A stretch of DNA of 64,000 nt from Stutzerimonas stutzeri (GTDB lineage Bacteria > Pseudomonadota > Gammaproteobacteria > Pseudomonadales > Pseudomonadaceae): NCBI RefSeq assembly GCF_002890895.1, contig NZ_POUL01000003.1, positions 62,001-126,000 of the forward strand, written 5' to 3'. The translations under genes were made by a program, and so were the position numbers. This document shows positions 9,823 to 21,516 of the stretch, in pieces. How positions within the stretch are numbered: the stretch's first letter is position 1; every line of letters starts with the position of its first letter. The notes under the pieces are model-generated. The model worked only from the letters and a program-made list of their open reading frames with translations. It ran no database searches and was not told the origin of the DNA.

Positions 9823-9838
9823 CTGGGTATTTATACAG
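9823..9838 (-). promoter_or_regulatory. LexA box (SOS box) upstream of recN
   Basis: The 16-bp dyad reads CTGTATAAATACCCAG on the recN strand, i.e. CTG-N10-CAG with an A/T-rich centre, matching the gammaproteobacterial LexA site. It lies 23-38 bp upstream of the recN ATG, a position where a repressor would cover the promoter. Confidence 0.88.
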
Positions 9839-9955
9839 TGCTTCTGCGTGGCTCATCAAGCTGCTCCGCGTGACTGGTATGTAAACAAATGCGGTCGGTT
9901 AGGCGCTGAATGGGCTGTTCGAAAGGGGCTGGTGTTTCTTTGATGTGGATACGCC

Positions 9956-9984
9956 CTTGAAGCAGAATTTTGTTGCCCCCATAT
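9956..9984 (+). promoter_or_regulatory. Sigma32 heat-shock promoter of grpE
   Basis: A -35 CTTGAA (9956-9961), a 14-bp spacer and a -10 CCCCCATAT (9976-9984) give an almost perfect RpoH promoter, ending about 52 bp before the grpE ATG. Confidence 0.92.
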
Positions 9985-10036
9985 AGCGGCACAAGCGCGG
10001 GTCGACGCCCGCTGACGTATCGATGAGGAGGACCGC

Positions 10037-10606
10037 ATGGCCGACGAGCAGAACCTGGACAACCAGACCCCTGATGAAAACGAGACCGCGCAAGCCGAGG
10101 TGACCGAGGATCTGGCTGCACGGGTGCAGTCCCTCGAAGAGCAATTGGCCGCGGCGCAGGATCAGTCCCTGCGAGTGGCGGCCGAGTTGCAGAACATCCG
10201 TCGTCGTGCCGAGCAGGATGTCGAGAAAGCGCACAAGTTTGCGCTGGAGAAGTTCGCTGGCGACCTGCTGGGCGTCGCTGACAGTCTGGAGCGCGGGCTC
10301 GAGCTGTCGAATCCAGATGATGAAGCAGTCAAGCCGATGCGCGAAGGTGTCGAGCTGACGTTCAAGTTGTTGCTCGACACTCTGGCGCGCCATCAGTTGG
10401 TGCAGATTGACCCACAGGGCGAGCCCTTCAATCCCGAGCATCACCAGGCCATGGCCATGGAAGAAAGCACCCATGCCGAGCCAGGCAGCGTGCTCAAGGT
10501 GTTCCAGAAGGGCTATCTGCTCAACGGACGTCTGTTGCGTCCGGCGATGGTCGTTGTCAGCAAGGCGCCGGCAGAAACCCCGCCTTCGATTGATGAGAAG
10601 GCTTGA
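10037..10606 (+). CDS. grpE: Nucleotide exchange factor GrpE
   Basis: Co-chaperone that releases ADP from DnaK. 189 residues: an acidic, flexible N terminus (1-25), a long helical coiled coil (about 26-95, [38 protein letters not shown]) and the C-terminal beta domain with [13 protein letters not shown] and [26 protein letters not shown], the GrpE signature. The Shine-Dalgarno GAGGAGG is ideal. First gene of grpE-dnaK-dnaJ, behind a sigma32 promoter. Its stop codon TGA lies inside the -35 element of a second sigma32 promoter that precedes dnaK. Confidence 0.97.
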   Translation: MADEQNLDNQTPDENETAQAEVTEDLAARVQSLEEQLAAAQDQSLRVAAELQNIRRRAEQDVEKAHKFALEKFAGDLLGVADSLERGLELSNPDDEAVKPMREGVELTFKLLLDTLARHQLVQIDPQGEPFNPEHHQAMAMEESTHAEPGSVLKVFQKGYLLNGRLLRPAMVVVSKAPAETPPSIDEKA

Positions 10607-10629
10607 ATTTTTGCGGCTGACCCCCATCT
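10602..10629 (+). promoter_or_regulatory. Second sigma32 promoter, overlapping the grpE stop codon, for dnaK
   Basis: A -35 CTTGAA at 10602-10607 contains the grpE TGA; then a 13-bp spacer and a -10 CCCCCATCT at 10621-10629. It matches the RpoH consensus as well as the grpE promoter does and lies about 75 bp before the dnaK ATG. Confidence 0.85.
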
Positions 10630-10702
10630 GGTAGCCAAGCGTTTTTGTATTACCCGCAGCCGGTAAACAGGCGCGGATCAATCAAAGTTCGGAGAGAAGC
10701 AC

Positions 10703-12616
<1,914 letters not shown>

Positions 12617-12721
12617 GCCGCGGCTTATGACCTCCATGAGAGGGGTGAGGGCAGAGTCCGTTCAGGCTGCTGCCTTTCGCTCCAGCCCGATGCGGTGATG
12701 CCGCGACAGGGCTGATCGCTG

Positions 12722-12741
12722 CGCGGGGGCTTGCTCCCGCG
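12722..12741. repeat. GC-rich stem in the dnaK-dnaJ gap (REP-like)
   Basis: A stem of eight base pairs (one G-T) closed by the loop CTTG, arms beginning CGCGGG and ending CCCGCG. It sits in the 168-bp gap between dnaK and dnaJ and may limit dnaJ expression. A shorter stem with the same CGCGGG/CCCGCG arms is at 40225-40241, which is why it may belong to a REP-like family. Confidence 0.4.
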
Positions 12742-12784
12742 TCGGCGTGTCTGGAGGGTACGAATTTGAAGGTTCAGGAAACTT

Positions 12785-13912
12785 ATGGCCAAACGTGACT
12801 ATTACGAAGTGCTGGGTGTCGAGCGCGGCGCCAGCGAGGCAGAGCTGAAAAAGGCTTATCGTCGCCTCGCAATGAAGCATCATCCGGACCGTAATCCCGG
12901 AGACAAAGCCGCTGAAGACGCATTCAAGGAAGCCAACGAGGCTTACGAAGTGCTTTCCGATGCGAGCAAGCGTCAGGCCTACGACCAGTACGGTCATGCC
13001 GGCGTCGATCCCCAGATGGGAGCTGGCGCGGGTGCGGCTTACGGCAACGCCAATTTCTCCGACATCTTTGGCGATGTGTTCAGCGATTTCTTTGCTGGCG
13101 GTCGCGGCAGTTCGCGCGGCGGCGCTCAGCGCGGCAGCGATCTGCGCTACACCCTTGAGCTGGATCTGGAAGAGGCTGTGCGGGGCACCACGGTCACCAT
13201 CCGGGTGCCCACGTTGGCTGAATGCAAGACCTGCGACGGTTCTGGCGCCAAGAAGGGCACCAGTCCAGTGACCTGTACCACCTGTGGTGGCATCGGTCAG
13301 GTGCGCATGCAGCAGGGCTTCTTCTCGGTTCAACAGACCTGCCCGCGCTGTCATGGCAGCGGCAAGATGATTTCCGATCCTTGCGGTAGCTGCCATGGGC
13401 AAGGTCGGGTCGAGGAGCAGAAGACACTTTCGGTCAAGGTGCCGCCGGGCGTCGATACAGGTGACCGGATTCGCTTGACGGGTGAAGGTGAGGCAGGCGC
13501 TCAGGGCGGTCCGGCTGGTGACCTCTACGTAGTGGTCAACGTACGTGAGCACCCGATCTTCCAGCGTGACGGCAAGCACCTGTTTTGCGAGGTGCCGATC
13601 AGTTTTGCCGATGCGGCGCTGGGCGGCGAGTTGGAAGTGCCAACCCTCGACGGGCGGGTGAAGTTGAAAATCCCGGAAGGTACTCAGACTGGCAAGCAGT
13701 TCCGTTTGCGCGGCAAGGGGGTTGCTCCTGTGCGTGGCGGTGCGGCTGGCGATCTGTTGTGCCGGGTCGCGGTGGAGACACCGGTCAACCTGGGCAAGCG
13801 GCAGCGCGAGCTACTCGACGAGTTCCGCAAGACCTTGCAGAGCGACAGCTCGCATTCGCCAAAGGCCAGTGGCTGGTTCGAAGGCGTGAAGCGATTCTTT
13901 GGCGATCTTTAA
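12785..13912 (+). CDS. dnaJ: Chaperone protein DnaJ (Hsp40)
   Basis: J-domain co-chaperone that delivers substrates to DnaK and stimulates its ATPase. J domain at residues 1-70 with the HPD motif ([11 protein letters not shown] near 30-40); Gly-rich region about 75-118 ([30 protein letters not shown]); four CXXCXGXG zinc-finger units between about 138 and 205 ([32 protein letters not shown]); C-terminal substrate-binding domains after that. 375 residues, standard. Third gene of the heat-shock cluster. Confidence 0.99.
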   Translation: MAKRDYYEVLGVERGASEAELKKAYRRLAMKHHPDRNPGDKAAEDAFKEANEAYEVLSDASKRQAYDQYGHAGVDPQMGAGAGAAYGNANFSDIFGDVFSDFFAGGRGSSRGGAQRGSDLRYTLELDLEEAVRGTTVTIRVPTLAECKTCDGSGAKKGTSPVTCTTCGGIGQVRMQQGFFSVQQTCPRCHGSGKMISDPCGSCHGQGRVEEQKTLSVKVPPGVDTGDRIRLTGEGEAGAQGGPAGDLYVVVNVREHPIFQRDGKHLFCEVPISFADAALGGELEVPTLDGRVKLKIPEGTQTGKQFRLRGKGVAPVRGGAAGDLLCRVAVETPVNLGKRQRELLDEFRKTLQSDSSHSPKASGWFEGVKRFFGDL

Positions 13913-13953
13913 TCCAGCGGCGAGCTGCAGGCGGCAGCCTTCCTGAAGGCGCT

Positions 13954-14796
<843 letters not shown>

Positions 14797-14907
14797 GGAA
14801 GCGCCTCGCTCGGCGTTTTGGCTGATTGCGGCTGGACCTGAAAGGGCGGTTTCTGTAAGCTTCCCGTTTTAGTGTGTCCACTAAAAGTTGCGCAGAATGA
14901 ATCAAAT

Positions 14908-14946
14908 AAAAAGCGGGATGACCTTCACACGTCATCCCGCTTTTTT
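14908..14946 (+). terminator. Strong Rho-independent terminator between dapB and carA
   Basis: Perfect 15-bp stem (14908-14922 with 14931-14945), GC core GCGGGATGAC, 8-nt loop and a run of six T. It ends only about 41 bp before the carA start, so it insulates carA from dapB; any carA promoter must overlap or follow it, or the hairpin could serve as an attenuator. Confidence 0.92.
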
Positions 14947-14987
14947 ACAATCTGCGCTTGCTTCAGCCTTGATCTTTGGGAGGTCTC

Positions 14988-16124
14988 TTGACTAAGCCAG
15001 CCATTCTCGCCCTTGCCGATGGCAGTATTTTTCGCGGCGAATCTATCGGCGCCGACGGCCAGACTATCGGTGAGGTGGTGTTCAATACCGCCATGACCGG
15101 CTATCAGGAAATCCTCACCGATCCTTCCTATGCCAAGCAAATCGTCACCTTGACCTATCCGCACGTTGGCAATACCGGTACCACCCCAGAAGACGCCGAG
15201 TCCTGGAAGGTTTGGGCGGCCGGGCTGGTGATCCGCGACTTGCCGCTGGTCTCGAGCAACTGGCGGGACAAGCAGCCGCTGCCGGATTACCTCAAGGCCA
15301 ATGGCACCGTCGCCATTGCAGGCATCGACACCCGCCGTTTGACCCGCATCCTTCGCGAGAAAGGCGCTCAGGATGGTTGCATCCTGGCAGGTGATGATGC
15401 GACTGAAGAAAAGGCGCTGGAGTTGGCTCGCAGCTTCCCCGGTCTCAAGGGTATGGACCTGGCCAAAGAGGTCAGCGTCAAGGAGCGCTACGAGTGGCGC
15501 TCGAGCGTTTGGTGTCTGAGTGATGACGGTCATGCTGAGGTACCTGCCAGTGAGCTGCCGTACCATGTGGTCGCCTTCGACTACGGCGTGAAGTACAACA
15601 TTCTGCGCATGCTGGTCGCGCGTGGTTGCCGGGTCACTGTGTTGCCGGCTCAGACGCCTGCCAGCGAAGCCCTGGCGCTGAACCCGGACGGTATCTTCCT
15701 GGCCAACGGCCCCGGTGACCCCGAGCCTTGCGACTACGCGATCAAGGCGATCCAGGAAGTGCTCGAAACCGACATTCCGGTGTTCGGTATCTGCCTCGGC
15801 CATCAATTGTTGGCGTTGGCCTCTGGTGCCAAGACCGTGAAGATGCCCAACGGCCACCACGGTGCGAACCACCCGGTTCAGGATCTGAAGACGGGTGTGG
15901 TGATGATCACCAGTCAGAACCATGGCTTTGCCGTGGACGAAGCCAGCCTGCCTAGCAATGTGCGCGCCACGCACAAGTCGCTGTTCGACGGCACGCTGCA
16001 AGGTATTGAGCGCACTGACAAGGTTGCCTTCAGCTTCCAGGGCCACCCTGAGGCTAGCCCAGGTCCGCATGATGTCGCGCCGTTGTTTGATCGCTTCATC
16101 GACGCCATGGCCAAGCGCCGCTAA
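14988..16124 (+). CDS. carA: Carbamoyl-phosphate synthase small subunit
   Basis: Glutaminase subunit that feeds ammonia to CarB for pyrimidine and arginine synthesis. The TTG at 14988 ([24 protein letters not shown]) is preferred, giving 378 residues as in other pseudomonads; GGGAGG lies 4 nt upstream. Another TTG 12 bp earlier is less likely. Class I amidotransferase signatures: [20 protein letters not shown] with the nucleophile Cys near residue 268, and [13 protein letters not shown] with His near 351. carB follows after 30 bp with no gene between, unlike P. aeruginosa, which has an extra ORF there. I recall a published study of carAB in P. aeruginosa and P. stutzeri reporting no untranslated leader; I could not verify it here. 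Confidence 0.97.
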   Translation: MTKPAILALADGSIFRGESIGADGQTIGEVVFNTAMTGYQEILTDPSYAKQIVTLTYPHVGNTGTTPEDAESWKVWAAGLVIRDLPLVSSNWRDKQPLPDYLKANGTVAIAGIDTRRLTRILREKGAQDGCILAGDDATEEKALELARSFPGLKGMDLAKEVSVKERYEWRSSVWCLSDDGHAEVPASELPYHVVAFDYGVKYNILRMLVARGCRVTVLPAQTPASEALALNPDGIFLANGPGDPEPCDYAIKAIQEVLETDIPVFGICLGHQLLALASGAKTVKMPNGHHGANHPVQDLKTGVVMITSQNHGFAVDEASLPSNVRATHKSLFDGTLQGIERTDKVAFSFQGHPEASPGPHDVAPLFDRFIDAMAKRR

Positions 16125-16154
16125 GTTCGCCGAGCACAGAATTCGAGAGAGACC

Positions 16155-19100
16155 ATGCCAAAACGTACAGACATCAAAAGCATTCTGATCCTCGGCGCTG
16201 GCCCGATCGTCATCGGCCAGGCGTGCGAGTTCGATTACTCCGGAGCGCAGGCGTGCAAAGCACTGCGCGAAGAGGGGTTCCGCGTCATCCTGGTCAACTC
16301 CAACCCCGCGACCATCATGACCGACCCGTCCATGGCTGATGCCACTTACATCGAGCCAATCAAGTGGGCCACCGTCGCCAAGATCATCGAGAAGGAACGT
16401 CCCGATGCGCTGCTGCCGACGATGGGTGGTCAGACCGCGCTGAACTGCGCGCTGGACCTGGAAAAGCACGGCATCCTGGAGAAGTTTGGCGTCGAGATGA
16501 TTGGCGCCAACGCCGACACCATCGACAAGGCTGAAGATCGCTCACGCTTCGACAAGGCAATGAAGAATATCGGCCTGGCATGCCCGGTTTCCGGTATCGC
16601 GCACAACATGGACGAAGCCTATGGCGTGCTTGAGAAGGTCGGATTTCCTTGCATCATCCGCCCCTCGTTCACCATGGGTGGCACCGGTGGTGGTATCGCC
16701 TACAACCGTGAAGAATTCGAGGAGATATGCGCGCGCGGCCTAGACTTGTCGCCGACCAGTGAGCTGCTGATCGATGAGTCGCTGATCGGCTGGAAGGAAT
16801 ACGAGATGGAGGTGGTCCGCGATAAGAAGGACAACTGCATCATCGTCTGTGCCATCGAAAACTTCGATCCGATGGGGGTCCACACCGGCGACTCCATTAC
16901 CGTCGCGCCAGCGCAAACGCTGACCGATAAGGAATATCAGATTCTGCGTAACGCCTCGCTGGCGGTGCTGCGCGAGATCGGCGTTGAAACCGGCGGTTCC
17001 AACGTGCAGTTTGGCATTTGCCCCAACACCGGCCGTATGGTCGTGATCGAGATGAACCCGCGTGTTTCGCGTTCGTCGGCACTGGCGTCCAAAGCCACCG
17101 GCTTCCCCATTGCCAAGATCGCTGCAAAGCTTGCGGTGGGCTACACGCTCGACGAGTTGCAGAACGACATCACCGGTGGCCGCACCCCTGCGTCCTTCGA
17201 GCCGGCGATCGACTACGTCGTGACCAAGATCCCGCGTTTTGCTTTCGAGAAATTCCCCAAAGCTGATGCTCGTTTGACCACCCAGATGAAGTCTGTCGGT
17301 GAGGTCATGGCCATCGGGCGCACTTTCCAGGAATCTGTACAGAAAGCGCTGCGCGGGCTGGAAGTCGGTGTGTCCGGCTTTGATCCGAAGCTCGATCTGA
17401 CTGACCCCGAGAGCGAAAGCACCCTCAAGCGTGAGCTGACCGTGCCGGGCGCTGATCGTATTTGGTACGTGGCTGATGCTTTCCGCGCTGGCAAGACGGT
17501 CGCCGAAGTGTTCGACCTCACGCGCATCGATGAGTGGTTCCTGGTGCAGATCGAGGATCTGATCAAGGAGGAGGAGCAAATCAAGACTATGGGCCTGTCC
17601 AGCATCGATCGCGATGTCATGTACAAGCTCAAGCGCAAAGGCTTCTCCGATGCGCGCCTGGCCAAGTTGCTTGGCGTAACCGAAAAGAACCTGCGAGCTC
17701 ACAGGCACAAGCTTAAAGTGCTGCCGGTCTATAAGCGCGTCGACACCTGCGCCGCCGAGTTCGCCACTGACACTGCCTACATGTACTCGACTTACGAGGA
17801 AGAGTGCGAGGCGAATCCGTCCAGCCGCGAGAAGATCATGATTCTGGGCGGCGGCCCGAACCGTATCGGCCAAGGCATCGAATTCGATTACTGCTGCGTT
17901 CATGCGGCACTGGCGATGCGCGATGATGGTTATGAAACCATCATGGTCAACTGCAACCCTGAGACTGTCTCCACTGACTACGACACATCGGATCGTCTGT
18001 ACTTCGAGCCGGTAACCTTGGAAGACGTGCTGGAAATTGTCCGTGTCGAGCAGCCCAAAGGCGTTATCGTGCAGTACGGTGGCCAGACTCCGCTGAAACT
18101 TGCTCGTGCGCTGGAAGAGGCGGGTGTGCCTATCATCGGAACCAGCCCTGATTCTATTGACCGCGCTGAAGACCGTGAGCGCTTCCAGCAGATGGTCGAG
18201 CGCCTGAACCTGCGCCAGCCGCCAAACGCGACCGCCCGCAGCGAAGAAGAGGCACTTGCCGCCTCGAAAGTGATCGGTTATCCGCTGGTGGTGCGTCCGT
18301 CTTATGTACTGGGCGGTCGGGCGATGGAAATTGTCTACCAGGAAGAAGAGCTCAAGCGCTACATGCGCGAAGCGGTGAAAGTGTCGAATGACAGCCCAGT
18401 GCTGCTCGATCACTTCCTCAACTGCGCCATCGAGGTCGATATCGATGCGGTGTGTGACGGCGAGCACGTGGTAATCGGCGCCATCATGCAGCATATCGAG
18501 CAGGCCGGCGTGCACTCCGGTGACTCGGCCTGCTCACTGCCGCCTTACTCACTGCCGGCGCACATCCAGGACGAAATTCGAGACCAGGTCAAGAAGATGG
18601 CGCTTGAGTTGGGTGTGGTCGGTCTGATGAACGTACAGATGGCCGTGCAGGGCGAGGACATCTTCGTTATTGAGGTCAACCCACGTGCGTCGCGTACTGT
18701 GCCGTTCGTATCGAAGTGCATTGGCGTCTCGCTGGCGATGATTGCGGCACGTGTCATGGCCGGTAAAACGCTGGCTGAGGTCGGGCTGACCGAAGAAATA
18801 ATTCCAGAGTTCTACAGTGTTAAAGAAGCGGTTTTCCCCTTCGCCAAGTTCCCGGGTGTAGACCCGATCCTCGGCCCGGAAATGAAGTCGACCGGTGAGG
18901 TGATGGGGGTCGGCGACAGCTTCGCTGAAGCCTTTGCCAAAGCTCAGCTCGGAGCTAGCGAGATTCTGCCGAACAGTGGCTGTGCGTTCATCAGTGTGCG
19001 CGATGACGACAAGCCACACGTAGCCCAGGTGGCGCGTGATCTGATCGAGCTTGGTTTCGAAGTGGTCGGTACGGCTGGCACGGCAAAGATCATTGAGGCT

Positions 19101-19376
19101 GCTGGGCTGCCGGTGCGTCGTGTAAACAAGGTAACCGAGGGTCGCCCGCACGTTGTCGACATGATCAAGAATGACGAGGTCACCCTGATCATCAATACTA
19201 CCGAGGGGCGTCAGTCCATCGCCGACTCTTACTCAATCCGTCGTAACGCTCTGCAGCACAAGATCTGCTGCACCACCACCCTGGCTGGTGGGCAGGCGAT
19301 CTGTGAGGCGCTGAAGTTCGGTCCCGAGAAGACTGTACGTCGCTTGCAGGATCTCCATGCAGGAATCAAGGCATGA
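16155..19376 (+). CDS. carB: Carbamoyl-phosphate synthase large subunit
   Basis: Makes carbamoyl phosphate from bicarbonate, ammonia and two ATP. The 1073 residues show the internal duplication: the first ATP-grasp half begins [28 protein letters not shown] (about 9-36) and the second begins [28 protein letters not shown] (about 557-584). Each has an ATP-grasp core with E-x-NPR(V/A)[12 protein letters not shown] or [13 protein letters not shown] motifs. The last ~140 residues are the MGS-like allosteric domain. Same operon as carA; its stop overlaps the greA start (ATGA). Confidence 0.99.
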   Translation: MPKRTDIKSILILGAGPIVIGQACEFDYSGAQACKALREEGFRVILVNSNPATIMTDPSMADATYIEPIKWATVAKIIEKERPDALLPTMGGQTALNCALDLEKHGILEKFGVEMIGANADTIDKAEDRSRFDKAMKNIGLACPVSGIAHNMDEAYGVLEKVGFPCIIRPSFTMGGTGGGIAYNREEFEEICARGLDLSPTSELLIDESLIGWKEYEMEVVRDKKDNCIIVCAIENFDPMGVHTGDSITVAPAQTLTDKEYQILRNASLAVLREIGVETGGSNVQFGICPNTGRMVVIEMNPRVSRSSALASKATGFPIAKIAAKLAVGYTLDELQNDITGGRTPASFEPAIDYVVTKIPRFAFEKFPKADARLTTQMKSVGEVMAIGRTFQESVQKALRGLEVGVSGFDPKLDLTDPESESTLKRELTVPGADRIWYVADAFRAGKTVAEVFDLTRIDEWFLVQIEDLIKEEEQIKTMGLSSIDRDVMYKLKRKGFSDARLAKLLGVTEKNLRAHRHKLKVLPVYKRVDTCAAEFATDTAYMYSTYEEECEANPSSREKIMILGGGPNRIGQGIEFDYCCVHAALAMRDDGYETIMVNCNPETVSTDYDTSDRLYFEPVTLEDVLEIVRVEQPKGVIVQYGGQTPLKLARALEEAGVPIIGTSPDSIDRAEDRERFQQMVERLNLRQPPNATARSEEEALAASKVIGYPLVVRPSYVLGGRAMEIVYQEEELKRYMREAVKVSNDSPVLLDHFLNCAIEVDIDAVCDGEHVVIGAIMQHIEQAGVHSGDSACSLPPYSLPAHIQDEIRDQVKKMALELGVVGLMNVQMAVQGEDIFVIEVNPRASRTVPFVSKCIGVSLAMIAARVMAGKTLAEVGLTEEIIPEFYSVKEAVFPFAKFPGVDPILGPEMKSTGEVMGVGDSFAEAFAKAQLGASEILPNSGCAFISVRDDDKPHVAQVARDLIELGFEVVGTAGTAKIIEAAGLPVRRVNKVTEGRPHVVDMIKNDEVTLIINTTEGRQSIADSYSIRRNALQHKICCTTTLAGGQAICEALKFGPEKTVRRLQDLHAGIKA

Positions 19377-19849
19377 CTAAATACCCGATGACTGTCCAGG
19401 GCGCGCGCGCCTTGGAAGAAGAGCTGCACCATCTCACCAAGGTCCTTCGCCCCAAGCTCAGTCATGACATCGGCGTGGCGCGTGAGCTGGGGGATCTCAA
19501 GGAAAACGCCGAGTATCACGCCGCTCGCGAACAGCAGGGCATGGTCGAGGCGCGGATTCGTGATATCGAAGGGCGTTTGCAGAACGCCCAAGTCATCGAT
19601 GTCAGCAGCATTCCGCACACCGGCAAGGTGATCTTTGGGACCACCGTTGAGATTGCCAATGTCGAGACTGATGAGCGCGTCACTTATCAGATCGTTGGTG
19701 AGGACGAGGCGGAGATCAAGCTGGGCAAGATCTCCGTAGGCTCCCCAATTGCGCGCGCCCTGATCGGCAAGGTCGAAGGTGACGTCGCTGTGGTGAAAAC
19801 GCCGGGAGGGCTGGTCGAGTTCGAGATCGTCGAGGTTCGCCATCTCTGA
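19373..19849 (+). CDS. greA: Transcription elongation factor GreA
   Basis: Rescues backtracked RNA polymerase by stimulating transcript cleavage. 158 residues: N-terminal coiled coil about 1-75, with tip acidic residues in [18 protein letters not shown] (about 37-54), and a C-terminal FKBP-like domain (about 80-158) containing [17 protein letters not shown]. The ATG overlaps the carB stop codon by 4 bp, and AGGAATCAAGG upstream gives a ribosome site, so it is co-transcribed and probably coupled with carB. Confidence 0.98.
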   Translation: MTKYPMTVQGARALEEELHHLTKVLRPKLSHDIGVARELGDLKENAEYHAAREQQGMVEARIRDIEGRLQNAQVIDVSSIPHTGKVIFGTTVEIANVETDERVTYQIVGEDEAEIKLGKISVGSPIARALIGKVEGDVAVVKTPGGLVEFEIVEVRHL

Positions 19850-19859
19850 GATTCGACCG

Positions 19860-20258
19860 ATGCGCGCAGGCCTTATTAGTTGGCAGCTGGCCCAGACATT
19901 CTGGGTAGGCGGGTTATGGCTGCTGCAGTTTGTAATGCTGCCGGCGTTGGCCAAGACCGGTTTGGCGCCGTTGCTGATCGAAGAGGTCGCCGGCAGTCTG
20001 CGGCCTTTGCTGGTGGGCTTCGCTGCGTTCTGTGTGTTGCTTCAGGCGGCGGTGCTGATCCAGCTCTGCGGGCTTCGTAGTCTTTGGCGCGATCTGCGAG
20101 GTCAGCTGTTACTGGCAGTGCTGCTCCTGGCCGGAAGTCATTTTTCGGCGCGAGCTGGCATGATCGAATCACCGTACTGGTTGGTGTTCAGTTACTTGGC
20201 GATGGGTTTGTGCGGGTTGATCCTGGTGCTGCAAGTCGCTCCCGGGCGGGAGCGATAG
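19860..20258 (+). CDS. DUF4149-type membrane protein, function unknown
   Basis: A 132-residue integral membrane protein beginning MRAGLISWQLAQTFWVGGLWLLQFVMLPALAKTGLAP. Four hydrophobic segments are visible (about 9-30, 48-70, 77-95, 104-125). The pattern WQLAQTFWVGGLW...L.P.L is that of the DUF4149 family. It starts 10 bp after greA and is convergent with yhbY, a conserved order in Pseudomonas. Function is not known; I infer only an inner-membrane location and co-transcription with carAB-greA. Confidence 0.75.
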   Translation: MRAGLISWQLAQTFWVGGLWLLQFVMLPALAKTGLAPLLIEEVAGSLRPLLVGFAAFCVLLQAAVLIQLCGLRSLWRDLRGQLLLAVLLLAGSHFSARAGMIESPYWLVFSYLAMGLCGLILVLQVAPGRER

Positions 20259-20283
20259 CAGAAGACAGCGGCTGAAAAGTTGA

Positions 20284-20595
20284 TCAGCTCTGGAAGCGAT
20301 GCACGTTAGAAAGCTGCTTGTTCACTTTGGGGTTCTTGCGATAGATCAGTGCCATCTTGCCGATAGACTGAACCAGTTCGCAGCCGCCAATTCTGCACAA
20401 TTCATCGGTTAGCGCGCGCCGATCGTCACGCTCGGTGATCCGCAGCTGCACCTTAATCAATTCGTGATCGTTAAGGGCTCGCTCCAGCTCGGCTTGTACG
20501 CCTTCGGTCAAGCCGTTCTCCGATACGATCAATACAGGCTTCAGATGATGGCCGATGGATTTGTACTGTTTCTTCTGCTCGTTAGTGAGCGGCAT
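20284..20595 (-). CDS. yhbY: Ribosome assembly RNA-binding protein YhbY (CRM domain)
   Basis: Small RNA-binding protein associated with pre-50S particles. The whole 103 residues are a CRM domain: MPLTNEQKKQYKSIGHHLKPVLIVSENGLTEGVQAELERALNDHELIKVQLRITERDDR, with the GxxG-like loop SIGKMALIYRKNP near 77-89. It diverges from rlmE, another factor acting on 23S rRNA, across an 81-bp gap; that pairing fits a joint role in large-subunit maturation. Confidence 0.95.
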   Translation of the reverse strand: MPLTNEQKKQYKSIGHHLKPVLIVSENGLTEGVQAELERALNDHELIKVQLRITERDDRRALTDELCRIGGCELVQSIGKMALIYRKNPKVNKQLSNVHRFQS

Positions 20596-20676
20596 AATTC
20601 GACCCTTGCGTCAGAACCCTGGAAAACCCGGCTAGTGTAACTGACACGCTCTGAGCCGCACAGATGAGGTAACAGC

Positions 20677-21327
20677 TTGGCACGCTCCAAGACCAGCCCG
20701 CGTTGGCTGAAAGAACATTTTGATGATCCCTATGTAAAGATGGCGCAGCGGGATGGCTATCGGTCGCGAGCGAGCTACAAGCTTCTCGAGATTCAAGAAA
20801 AGGATCGTATTCTCCGGCCAGGCATGACAGTGGTCGATCTCGGGGCTGCACCGGGCGGCTGGTCGCAGGTCACCAGCAGGGTGATCGGTGATCGCGGGAG
20901 GCTGATTGCATCCGATATTCTGCCCATGGACAGCATTGCTGACGTGACCTTTGTTCTTGGTGATTTTACTGAGGACGAAGTATTCGCTGAGATCCTTCAG
21001 GCCATTGGTGAAACGCAAGTTGACCTTGTGATTTCCGATATGGCCCCCAATATGAGTGGGGTGAAGGTTGCTGACCAGGCGCGAGCGATGTTTCTCTGCG
21101 AGCTTGCGCTTGATCTGGCCATGCGAGTTCTGCGCCCCGGTGGGGACTTTCTGATCAAGATTTTCCAGGGGGATGGTTTCGATGCCTACCTGAAGGATGT
21201 GCGGCAGAATTTCGATAAGGTGCAGATGCGTAAACCCTTGTCATCAAGGGACCGCTCACGTGAACAGTATCTGCTAGCGCGCGGATACCGGGGCGATGGC
21301 AACGCGCTGGAAGCGCTGCGGTCTTAA
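20677..21327 (+). CDS. rlmE: 23S rRNA 2'-O-methyltransferase RlmE (FtsJ)
   Basis: SAM-dependent enzyme that methylates U2552 in the 23S rRNA A-loop. The start is a TTG at 20677 with GAGG 7 nt upstream; the nearby ATG at 20664 runs into a stop after two codons. The protein begins [39 protein letters not shown], with the SAM motif [14 protein letters not shown] near 50-63 and catalytic K-D-K-E residues (K in ASYKLLEI, D in ISDMAPN, K in DFLIKIFQG). 216 residues. ftsH follows after about 190 bp, as in many gammaproteobacteria. Confidence 0.97.
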   Translation: MARSKTSPRWLKEHFDDPYVKMAQRDGYRSRASYKLLEIQEKDRILRPGMTVVDLGAAPGGWSQVTSRVIGDRGRLIASDILPMDSIADVTFVLGDFTEDEVFAEILQAIGETQVDLVISDMAPNMSGVKVADQARAMFLCELALDLAMRVLRPGGDFLIKIFQGDGFDAYLKDVRQNFDKVQMRKPLSSRDRSREQYLLARGYRGDGNALEALRS

Positions 21328-21516
21328 CCGAATGGAGCTGAACCATCCCGTCGAACCCGAGCCTATGATTTACCGGCTAGCATGTTTCATATCGGGTTAC
21401 AGACCGAGCTGCGCGTTCAGCAACGTTGTGTAGTAAGTTAGGCCGAGAGCGAACCATCGGCCGTCATGCAGGCTCCCGAAAACCCGCCTGCTCTAGAGGG
21501 TAGTGAATTGAACGAC

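Noticed and set aside
14925..16469. 514-codon minus-strand frame opposite carA and the start of carB
   Set aside because: It crosses the dapB-carA terminator and two conserved genes and shows no family motif.
16740..18515. 591-codon minus-strand frame opposite carB
   Set aside because: Antisense shadow of carB; no domain, no ribosome site.
21328..21516. Sigma32 promoter for ftsH
   Set aside because: I looked for CTTGAA and a CCCCAT-type -10 in the gap after rlmE and found none at proper spacing.
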